From contig CAJQOK010000048.1 of the NCBI GenBank assembly GCA_905479905.1, positions 1 to 9,680 of the forward strand: a DNA stretch of 9,680 nucleotides. The letters run 5' to 3'. The notes below the pieces were generated by a model, which worked only from the letters and a program-made list of their open reading frames with translations, had not been told where the DNA came from and did no database searches. Source of the stretch: an uncultured Aliterella sp. Lineage in GTDB: Bacteria; Cyanobacteriota; Cyanobacteriia; Cyanobacteriales; Chroococcidiopsidaceae. Made by a program: the position numbers and the translations under genes. This document shows positions 1 to 6,513 of this stretch, one piece after another (the first letter of the stretch is position 1; each line of letters begins with the position of its first letter).

Positions 1-13
1 GCTCTTCCGATCT
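1..13 (+). other. Residual Illumina adapter at the contig edge (not genomic)
   Basis: The first 13 bases, GCTCTTCCGATCT, are the exact reverse complement of the universal Illumina adapter core AGATCGGAAGAGC. This points to incomplete read trimming and marks base 1 as an assembly end. Any residue encoded by these bases (the first three to four codons of the reading frame that follows) is artificial. Confidence 0.93.
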
Positions 14-167
14 AGATGAAGCAGATAGCCTCAAGGTAGGGTCGGCAGCGACTGTTAAGGCTTACAAGGAAGAAAATTTCAAAGGCACTTTTGTAACATA
101 TAATCCTGGCATGCAGCAGTCCAAGGTTAGCGAAGAACCGAGTTCGCTAGAGATTGCCTGTAAGTAG
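3..167 (+). CDS. C-terminal fragment of a beta/gamma-crystallin-like protein
   Basis: An open frame runs from the contig edge to TAG at 165-167, giving about 50 genuine residues after the adapter-derived ones. It reads roughly DEADSLKVGSAATVKAY, then KEENFKGTFVTYNPG, and ends SSLEIACK. The piece YKEENFKG fits the Greek-key signature of beta/gamma-crystallin domains (aromatic, six residues, Gly), and a Ser-Ser-Leu strand follows at the expected distance. DEADSLKV resembles the strand with the acidic Ca-binding corner that comes before it. Bacterial proteins of this type are usually small and secreted and often bind calcium; no signal peptide can be seen because the 5' part is missing. A peptidase-inhibitor I36-type protein has the same fold and is an alternative. 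The family call is pattern recognition on a short piece. Confidence 0.5.
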   Translation, partial: SSDLDEADSLKVGSAATVKAYKEENFKGTFVTYNPGMQQSKVSEEPSSLEIACK

Positions 168-302
168 CTCTTGCTCACAATTGTTATCGCTCCTCCTCTT
201 GTTGATAGCTTCTACTGTCTGAACTTCAGTTAGCGGTGTCATGATGTTATTAGTAATTTTTTAGTGGTCGCTGCTAGGGCTTTTTGTTGCGTTCAGCTAG
301 GT

Positions 303-437
303 TTAATCATTCCACCAGGGCATCTCCATCATCGTCCAGTTAGACGGTCTAGTCCGTTTTTTCTGAGGCAATATCTGAATCAGGAGAGGTTCAAGGCATT
401 CCCATTCTTCGTCTGTTAGGCTGCTATAGTACGTCAT
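303..437 (-). pseudogene. Truncated IS5-family transposase, N-terminal remnant
   Basis: Read on the minus strand from ATG at 437-435, this frame encodes 44 residues beginning MTYYSSLTDEEWECLEPLL and continuing with QKKRTRPSNWT. This matches the start of cyanobacterial IS5-type (DUF4096-containing) transposases, which usually read SLTDEEW-x-x-LEPLLP and then KKRTRPxNWTKRE. Similarity stops right after NWT; the frame then runs into unrelated residues (MMEMPWWND) and a stop at 303-305. The rest of the protein, including the DDE catalytic core, is absent, so the element cannot transpose itself. The break near base 333 marks an old deletion or recombination point. No terminal inverted repeats or target duplication are recognisable. 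Confidence 0.8.
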
Positions 438-783
438 GGCTGCTGAATCTAGCTTTTGCCGTCATTGTGTACTTCGAGACGGCAAAAGATGTCAAGTGGG
501 TTCTATAGATCAGGAGCTTAAAAACAAAACTGGGTTTTTTCTCAACCTCAAAACTGGAAGTGTTTGGGAACTGTACATACAAGACAGGAAACTAATAATA
601 AAAGTGTTTAATTTTAGCTTTCAAATTACTCCCTCAAGTGAAAGTAGATTTAGACCAGTAAATACATTAATTAACCTAGAGATTGAATTTGAAAAGTTAA
701 GTGCGATTAACGATTTACATATGCATCTTTACGCAAAAGGTATAAAAAGAGCTACTTTTTTTTCTATGCTTTTACGGAAGTAA
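436..783 (+). CDS. Hypothetical protein, possibly a displaced C-terminal gene fragment
   Basis: The frame encodes 115 residues. Its first 25 or so codons overlap the hairpin and the transposase 5' region on the other strand, and no ribosome binding site precedes the ATG, so the proposed start is doubtful. From about residue 31 the sequence looks more protein-like. It alternates polar and hydrophobic residues as in a beta sandwich (TGSVWELYIQDRKLIIKVF, later LINLEIEFEKL), rich in Phe and Trp, with KRATF near the end. This resembles the small lipocalin-like C-terminal domain of some serine hydrolase/beta-lactamase-family proteins, but that is a weak impression from memory. The best reading is a decayed fragment whose upstream part was replaced by the insertion element. 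It could also be non-coding. Confidence 0.3.
   Translation: MAAESSFCRHCVLRDGKRCQVGSIDQELKNKTGFFLNLKTGSVWELYIQDRKLIIKVFNFSFQITPSSESRFRPVNTLINLEIEFEKLSAINDLHMHLYAKGIKRATFFSMLLRK
453..488. repeat. Perfect 11-bp inverted repeat (hairpin)
   Basis: CTTTTGCCGTC (453-463) and GACGGCAAAAG (478-488) are exact reverse complements separated by 14 bases. The hairpin lies 15 bases upstream of the transposase remnant's start codon, on the transposase's 5' side. No T-run follows on either strand, so it is not a typical intrinsic terminator. It may belong to the insertion element's end or leader. Confidence 0.6.
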
Positions 784-814
784 ACTAGATTACTAATTTC
801 CTTTTTTAACAATT

Positions 815-1504
815 GTGCAAAGGTATTTTCAACCTAGTATCAATCAACTAATTTTCACATATCTGTTTAATAAAAAATGCGTACCGAGCAGTTTTACAAT
901 GTTCCCACTATCACGCCCTCAGCGACCCAATAAGTTAGATTCAAAGTTAGAGCAACAGCAATTATGTAAGCAGCCACGACTGAAGGTTGTTGAAAAACCG
1001 AATATTTCCAGTGATAGTCAAGAGCGTGTTGCCATTTTTATAGACGGCTCAAATTTGTTCTCGGCAACAACACACCTCAATATTAAAATTGATTACATTA
1101 AACTACTTGACTATTTAACTAAAAAGCGTAAGCTGCTCCGGGCTTATTTCTACACATCTGTTGATAGCAGAAACAAAAAACAGCAGAACTTTCTGCGCTG
1201 GATGCGGCATAGTGGCTACCGTGTGGTTACAAAGGAGCTAATTCAACATCCAGATGGTTCACAAAAAGCGAATCTGGAAGTCGAGATAGCTATTGATATG
1301 CTGACCTTAGCAAAAGATTGCGATACTTTTGTTCTCTTAAGTGGAGAGGAGGAGCTTACCTATGCTGTTAATGCTGTTTCTTACCAAGGAATCAGAGTTG
1401 AAGTGATTAGTTTAGGCTTAAGTAGCGAAAGCCTACTCAATGTTGCTGACTGCTATAGCGACCTTGAAGAAATTAAACAAAACATTCAATTAAGTGTAGA
1501 TTAG
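815..1504 (+). CDS. NYN-domain protein of the LabA/DUF88 family
   Basis: The protein has 229 residues if started at GTG 815. The NYN (PIN-like nuclease) domain covers about residues 71-225: RVAIFIDGSNLF (Asp77), a central block ending LEVEIAIDML (Asp161), then VLLSGEEELTYAVNAV and IRVEVISLG. It belongs to the LabA/DUF88 group widespread in cyanobacteria; LabA of Synechococcus elongatus takes part in circadian clock output, and the wider fold is associated with RNA cleavage. The first 65 or so residues are a poorly conserved polar leader. ATG at 899 (MFPLSRPQRP) is a credible alternative start, since the 28 residues before it look uncharacteristic and neither start has a clear ribosome binding site. 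The third acidic motif, usually SGDxDF or SGDGDL, reads SGEEEL here, so metal binding may be weakened. No neighbour suggests its target. Confidence 0.85.
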   Translation: MQRYFQPSINQLIFTYLFNKKCVPSSFTMFPLSRPQRPNKLDSKLEQQQLCKQPRLKVVEKPNISSDSQERVAIFIDGSNLFSATTHLNIKIDYIKLLDYLTKKRKLLRAYFYTSVDSRNKKQQNFLRWMRHSGYRVVTKELIQHPDGSQKANLEVEIAIDMLTLAKDCDTFVLLSGEEELTYAVNAVSYQGIRVEVISLGLSSESLLNVADCYSDLEEIKQNIQLSVD

Positions 1505-1597
1505 GTGATTAAACATTAGTCTCAGAAAATTAATAGGCATTGCTGGAATAGAGGTAATGGTAAATACTAAATTGATTATTTATTAAACCATTTTTGG

Positions 1598-1858
1598 ATG
1601 CAAAGAGTGAATCAGCAAGCTATTACAACGAGGATACGACCTATGACTCCTTCAATATTACGTTACGTCTGGTCTGTGATTGAAGAAACTCATGCCAGTT
1701 TTCTTTTAAAACTTAGTGATGTGGAACTGTTGGAACATTTACTGGTACAGCTTGCAGACAGCAAGCGGCTTAATGTTGAAGAACTCTCCCATGTCAGAGC
1801 TTATATCTATTCCAGAATTCCACTTATTCGTGAAGATGCCCAAGCACGTTTAGTATAA
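1598..1858 (+). CDS. Small conserved-looking protein of unknown function
   Basis: The protein has 86 residues from ATG 1598, or 71 from the internal ATG at 1643. The internal start is preceded by AGGA at 1631-1634 with an 8-base gap, the better ribosome binding site; the upstream ATG has none. The shorter form starts MTPSILRYVWSVIEET and is predominantly helical (LSDVELLEHLLVQL, then LNVEELSHVRAYIYSR), ending IREDAQARLV. There is no signal peptide, membrane segment, cysteine pair or catalytic motif. The composition resembles small cytoplasmic proteins I associate with filamentous cyanobacteria, but I cannot assign a family. It sits 93 bases after the NYN gene on the same strand and could share its transcript. 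The regular codon pattern and coherent amphipathic helices favour a real gene. Confidence 0.6.
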   Translation: MQRVNQQAITTRIRPMTPSILRYVWSVIEETHASFLLKLSDVELLEHLLVQLADSKRLNVEELSHVRAYIYSRIPLIREDAQARLV

Positions 1859-2284
1859 AAGCGAAAAAAGCTAACCTATTAATAATACCAATTTGTGCAA
1901 GTAAATTTAAAACTAAGTCCATCCATTACGTTAACAGCTAATTTTAATAAGAGTGAACTTCTCCTAAGTGCGATGATACTTTAGACAGTAGTTATTTTCC
2001 AACGCGGACGGATCTTTATTGATGTGCAAAGGTTACTGCGAAAAGAGGTGAATAAACCTTTTAAATGCTTGCTGCTGACATTATTCTGCTTATTTAGCAA
2101 TACTCACAACAAGCTCAATTCAAAGGCACTCCTTGCTAGCAACATAAAACTTCATAGTTTTTAGGCATAAAGACATATAGCCTTCCCTAACTCACTTAGT
2201 TAATAATAAAAAGAGATAATATCTTCTGAAAACTTTGTAGAAGTTAAAGATCAGATCTAAGAGCGTTATGTCCAGTGCTAAAAT
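1859..2284. other. Intergenic region upstream of the hybrid kinase gene
   Basis: These 426 AT-rich bases hold no convincing gene on either strand. The longest frame (about 2024-2164, plus strand) has only a GTG start and ends in a low-complexity hydrophobic run. The last 70 bases hold a possible promoter and a six-codon leader frame, listed separately. No tRNA, riboswitch or intrinsic terminator is recognisable. Confidence 0.6.
2214..2224 (+). promoter_or_regulatory. Possible promoter and palindrome before the hybrid kinase gene
   Basis: GATAAT (2215-2220) is a five-of-six match to a sigma-70 -10 box and lies inside the odd palindrome AGATA-A-TATCT. It would start transcription near 2227, some 58 bases before the start codon. 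No good -35 box is visible about 17 bases upstream, so the call rests on the -10 and position alone. Confidence 0.25.
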
Positions 2285-2288
2285 ATGA
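2268..2288 (+). other. Six-codon upstream frame overlapping the kinase start
   Basis: ATG at 2268 opens the frame MSSAKI and ends at TGA 2286-2288, which shares two bases with the kinase ATG at 2285. AAGAG just upstream is a weak ribosome binding site at short spacing. The kinase ATG itself lacks one. Stop-start overlap of this type allows translational coupling, but the arrangement could be chance. Confidence 0.3.
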
Positions 2289-5200
2289 ATTCTAGCCCGT
2301 CTGATAATCAATCTGAATCCACTGCAAAGGAAGAAGCCGTTGAGGAGCAGCAAGATACAGATCAAAAATTATTTCCTATCGTCGGCATAGGAGCTTCGGC
2401 GGGTGGATTAGAGGCATTCAGCCAGTTGCTTTCGCACTTGCCAACTGATACTGGGATGGGGTTTGTGCTGATTCAGCATTTGAGTCCAGATCATAAAAGT
2501 CAGTTGAGCGAGATTTTGGCTAGAAGAACCCAGATGCCAGTCATTGAGGTGCAGGATGGCATGATGGTCGCACCTAACCATGTTTACATTATTCCACCGA
2601 ACAGCAAGATGACTCTTGCCCAAAACCTGCTTAGACTCGCGCCCCGTGAGAAAATTCAGGGGAAAGATATGTCCATCGATGCCTTCTTTAATTCATTGGC
2701 GCAGGAGCGGGGAAGTAAAGCGATCGCAGTTGTGCTGTCGGGAGCAGACGGGGACGGGGCGCTTGGACTAAAAGCAGTTAAGGTGGCTGGTGGGATTACC
2801 TTTGCTCAATGTGCAACATCAGCACAAGTTAGTAGTATGCCGAATACTGCGGCGGCTACGGGTCACGTAGACTTCATTTTGTCCCCGGAAGAAGTCGCCA
2901 CCGAACTTGCAAAAATCAGCCTTCATCCCTATATTACTTACCCTAAACCAGAAAAAACCTTTGAGGGACTCACGCCAGAAAAGAGTCTTCTAAAAAACAT
3001 TTTTACGTTGCTACAGGCTGAAACAAAAATTGACTTTACTAGCTATAAGCACACCACGATCAAGCGGCGAATTATGCGGCGGATGGCTCTCTACAAGTTG
3101 GACATATTAGAGGATTACGTTAAATATCTCCAATCCAACTCTGAAGAAGTGAAAGCTCTGTCCCAAGAATTATTAATCCATGTCACCAGTTTTTTCCGAG
3201 ACCCGGAAGTATTTCAAGCCTTAACTGAGCAGGTATTCCCTCAATTGATGCAGGGTAGAACGCCCAATGATCCAATCCGAATCTGGGTGGCGGGGTGTTC
3301 AACAGGTGAAGAAGTCTACTCCATTGCTATTTGCTTAGTGGAGTTTTTGGATACTCAGGAAACCGTACCAAACATCATGATCTTTGGTACAGATATCAGT
3401 GAACTAGCGATTGAGAAAGCCCGTTTAGGCACATACATCCCCAGCCTGGTAGAACATATTTCACCCGAACGTCTGCGACGCTTTTTTGTCAAAGTAGAAG
3501 GTGGATATGCGATATGCAAGCCTATTCGCCAGTTGTGTATCTTTGCCAAACAAAACCTACTCGCTGACCCACCTTTTTCCTCTCTAGACCTGATTAGTTG
3601 TCGAAACGTCCTAATCTATTTTGGAAACACCTTGCAAAAGCAGGTACTCCCGATGTTCCATTACAGCCTCAAACCAACAGGCTTTCTGCTGCTGGGAACT
3701 TCCGAAAGTACGGGCGAGAGTTCAGATTTATTTACTCCAGTAGACAAAAAGCAGAGAGTTTACGCCCGCAAGTTGACAGCCACGCGGCTAAATACTGAAT
3801 ACTTCACTACCAACTATCTTGAAGCGAAAGTAAATGACGAGCAAATCAACTCCGGTGCTGAGTCAGATTTTGACTTGTTCAAAGAGGCTGACCGGATTGT
3901 TTGGAATAAATATATTCCAGCAGGTGTGATTATCGACAGCGAGCTAGAAATTATCCAATTTCGAGGAGACACCAGTTCTTACCTGAGTTCTGCACCTGGA
4001 AAGCCAAGTTTCAACCTGCTTTCTATGGCTGGGGGAAACTTGCGCTTAGAACTACGCACAGCGCTTTTGGAGGCGAAACAGTCACTTGTCCCGGTAAGAA
4101 AGTCAAACATACCGCTCTCAGGTAAAGAGGCTTTAAAGGAAGTCGCAATTGAAATTATCCCTTTGAAGGCTCTCAATTCAAAAGCAAGCTATTTTTTAGT
4201 TTTGTTTGAAGAAGTTTCCTCGTTAGCAAGCCCTAAATTATTTGAAGACAACCGTAAGGTGAAGCCGACACGAGAAAAGCAGACAGCAAATTTACAAGAA
4301 TTTACTCGGCTAAAGTCCGAACTTACTGCCACTAAACGGGAGCTTATGGCGACTAAAGAGTATCTGCAATCCGTTATTCAGGAGCAGGAGAGTATTACTC
4401 AAGAACTCACTACTGCCAACGAGGAGATTCTTTCGAGCAACGAAGAGTTACGCAGCACAAACGAGGAGTTGCAAACAGCCCAAGAAGAAATTCAAGCGAC
4501 TAATGAGGAATTAAATACGATTAATGAAGAATTGCAGAGTCGGATACTCGAATCAAGCAAGGTCAACAGCGACTTGCGTAACCTTCTTATTACTGTCAAT
4601 ATTCCGATTGTGATGTTAGGAAGCGATTTAAGCATCCGACGTTTTACCCCGATGGCAGAAAAAATCTTCAACTTGATCCCAACTGATGTGGGGCGACCGC
4701 TCAGTCATATTAAGTCTAATATTAATGTCCCTAACTTAGAACAATTAATTATCGAAGTAATCGACACCTTAATCATTAAGAGACAAGAGGTTCAAGACAA
4801 CGATGGTCATTGGTATGACTTATTTATCCGTCCATACAGGACGCTGGAAAATAAAATTGATGGCGCGGTAGTGATGTTAGTCGATATTGATTTTCTAAAA
4901 TCTAGTAGCGAGCAGATTAAAGCATCTCGTGATTATGCCGAAGCGATTATAAAGACGATACCCGAACCGCTAATCGTGCTGGATAATAACTTGCGAGTGA
5001 ACACGGCAAACCGTTCTTTTTATGAAACTTTCCAGGTTTCACAAGCTCAAACAGAAAATATAAGTATTTTCGCTCTTGGCAACGGTCAGTGGGGCATTCC
5101 CCAGTTGCGAGTTCTGTTAGAAAAAGTTCTGCCTGAAAGTAGCCAGATTGATAATTTTGAGGTTGAGCATACATTTGAAAAAATTGGACGCAGAATTATG

Positions 5201-6496
5201 CTGCTCAATGCTCAGAAAATCCGGCGAACAGACCAGCAAGAAATGATCCTGCTCGTTATTGTGGACATTACGGAACAGAAATTATTTGAGCAACAACGCG
5301 ATCGGCTACTGACTACTGAGCAGTCGGCTCGTAGACTAGCTGAAGTAGCCAACCAGACTAAAGATGAGTTTTTATCAATTGTTTCTCACGAACTTCGGAA
5401 CCCTCTAAACTCTATGCTAGGCTGGACTCAATTGCTCCGTAATCGTGAGTTTGACGCAGCCAAGACTGATCTGGCGCTGGAGGCGATAGAGCGCAGTGCC
5501 AAAGCCCAAGCTAAACTAATTGAAGATATCTTAGACACCTCACGGATTACAACAGGCAAGCTCGACATTGACCTCAAAGAGATCCCTTTAGCACCTGTGA
5601 TTGAGTCTGCTATTGGTATTGCCCGTCTATCGGCGGAGGCTAAAAATATTCAAATAAAAGCCGTACTTGAATCAGAGACAATAGAGATTTCTGGAGATCC
5701 TGACCGCTTACAACAGGTGATCTTGAATTTGCTTTCTAACGCCATCAAGTTTACCCCCGTCGGAGGACGAGTTACAGTCAAACTTGAGTGCATTGGCTCC
5801 TTTGCCAAAATTGAAGTGAGCGATACAGGTCAAGGTATTAGCGCTGACTTTCTACCTTACGTTTTTGAACGCTTCCGTCAAGCCAATAGCAGTAGCACTT
5901 GTTCAGAGGGTGGACTGGGACTGGGGCTATCGATTGTGGAGCATTTGGTAGAGTTGCACGGTGGCCAGGTTTATGCCGAAAGTCCAGGAGTTGAGCAGGG
6001 AGCGACATTTACAGTGCAGTTGCCACTTTTAAACATGACAAATAGGGAGAAAACAAATCTTACTCCACCGCCCCATTACTCCATTAACTCCTCCCTTCTG
6101 GAGGGATTGCGGGTACTTGTCGTTGATGATGACGCGGGTTTACGAGAGTTACTGAAAACAATTCTTGAACAGTATGCAGCCCAAGTAACGGCGGTTAGTT
6201 CAGCACGAGATGCACTCAATACTCTAACAGCAAATCCTGGAGAATACGATGTGCTGCTGTCAGACATTGGGATGCCGGAAGAAGATGGCTATATGCTTAT
6301 CCGTCAAGTGAGAGAGCTTAGTGCAGAATTAGGGGGGCAGATTCCTGCCGCCGCCCTGACAGCTTATGTGAGAGGAGAGGAGCAAAGGGAGACTTTCAAT
6401 GCTGGTTTTCAAAGGCATATTGCTAAACCAGTTGAGCCAGAGCAATTAGTAAGTGCGATCGCCGAGCTTGCTAGGATTAATCAAGTACCGGGGTGA
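2285..6496 (+). CDS. CheB-CheR-PAS hybrid histidine kinase with C-terminal receiver
   Basis: This soluble protein of 1403 residues has no membrane segment. In order: CheB methylesterase, about 30-210, with triad Ser38 (GASAGG), His65 and Asp157 (DGDGA) intact; CheR methyltransferase, about 234-495, with the SAM loop GCSTGEE (337-343), TSFFRD and CRNVLIYF; a PAS-like domain, about 533-643; a coiled coil of NEEL heptads, about 665-760; PAS, about 764-868 and 883-998; HisKA with phospho-acceptor His1035 (SHELRNP); HATPase with Asn1152, DTGQGI and GGLGLGL; and a receiver, about 1274-1395, with Asp1327, Thr1359 and Lys1381. Every catalytic site appears usable. The receiver that normally regulates CheB at its N terminus is absent. 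CheB and CheR remove and add methyl esters on glutamates of chemoreceptors; none is encoded nearby, so the methylation target is unknown. The C-terminal receiver without an HPt implies a phosphorelay, and the convergent gene supplies one. No ribosome binding site is seen at the start; residue 1 was chosen because the CheB fold follows closely. Confidence 0.95.
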   Translation: MNSSPSDNQSESTAKEEAVEEQQDTDQKLFPIVGIGASAGGLEAFSQLLSHLPTDTGMGFVLIQHLSPDHKSQLSEILARRTQMPVIEVQDGMMVAPNHVYIIPPNSKMTLAQNLLRLAPREKIQGKDMSIDAFFNSLAQERGSKAIAVVLSGADGDGALGLKAVKVAGGITFAQCATSAQVSSMPNTAAATGHVDFILSPEEVATELAKISLHPYITYPKPEKTFEGLTPEKSLLKNIFTLLQAETKIDFTSYKHTTIKRRIMRRMALYKLDILEDYVKYLQSNSEEVKALSQELLIHVTSFFRDPEVFQALTEQVFPQLMQGRTPNDPIRIWVAGCSTGEEVYSIAICLVEFLDTQETVPNIMIFGTDISELAIEKARLGTYIPSLVEHISPERLRRFFVKVEGGYAICKPIRQLCIFAKQNLLADPPFSSLDLISCRNVLIYFGNTLQKQVLPMFHYSLKPTGFLLLGTSESTGESSDLFTPVDKKQRVYARKLTATRLNTEYFTTNYLEAKVNDEQINSGAESDFDLFKEADRIVWNKYIPAGVIIDSELEIIQFRGDTSSYLSSAPGKPSFNLLSMAGGNLRLELRTALLEAKQSLVPVRKSNIPLSGKEALKEVAIEIIPLKALNSKASYFLVLFEEVSSLASPKLFEDNRKVKPTREKQTANLQEFTRLKSELTATKRELMATKEYLQSVIQEQESITQELTTANEEILSSNEELRSTNEELQTAQEEIQATNEELNTINEELQSRILESSKVNSDLRNLLITVNIPIVMLGSDLSIRRFTPMAEKIFNLIPTDVGRPLSHIKSNINVPNLEQLIIEVIDTLIIKRQEVQDNDGHWYDLFIRPYRTLENKIDGAVVMLVDIDFLKSSSEQIKASRDYAEAIIKTIPEPLIVLDNNLRVNTANRSFYETFQVSQAQTENISIFALGNGQWGIPQLRVLLEKVLPESSQIDNFEVEHTFEKIGRRIMLLNAQKIRRTDQQEMILLVIVDITEQKLFEQQRDRLLTTEQSARRLAEVANQTKDEFLSIVSHELRNPLNSMLGWTQLLRNREFDAAKTDLALEAIERSAKAQAKLIEDILDTSRITTGKLDIDLKEIPLAPVIESAIGIARLSAEAKNIQIKAVLESETIEISGDPDRLQQVILNLLSNAIKFTPVGGRVTVKLECIGSFAKIEVSDTGQGISADFLPYVFERFRQANSSSTCSEGGLGLGLSIVEHLVELHGGQVYAESPGVEQGATFTVQLPLLNMTNREKTNLTPPPHYSINSSLLEGLRVLVVDDDAGLRELLKTILEQYAAQVTAVSSARDALNTLTANPGEYDVLLSDIGMPEEDGYMLIRQVRELSAELGGQIPAAALTAYVRGEEQRETFNAGFQRHIAKPVEPEQLVSAIAELARINQVPG
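4397..4537 (+). repeat. 21-bp coding repeat: NEEL-type heptads of a signalling coiled coil
   Basis: Residues 705-751 of the hybrid kinase form seven consecutive heptads with Asn or Gln at positions 712, 719, 726, 733, 740 and 747, each followed by Glu-Glu-Leu or Glu-Glu-Ile. In DNA this is a degenerate 21-bp tandem repeat. A similar linker is typical of CheB-CheR-PAS fusions and probably forms a parallel dimer that passes the signal from the N-terminal half to the PAS and kinase domains. Confidence 0.85.
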
Positions 6497-6513
6497 TACT
6501 GCGACAATATAAC

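Noticed and set aside
814..2033. Shared 11-mer TGTGCAAAGGT at 814-824 and 2023-2033
   Set aside because: The flanks do not match and the second copy is not at a gene start. It is too short to be more than coincidence.
2024..2164. Possible small gene starting GTG with a hydrophobic segment
   Set aside because: It has only a GTG start with no ribosome binding site. It looks like chance translation of AT-rich DNA and has no recognisable motif.
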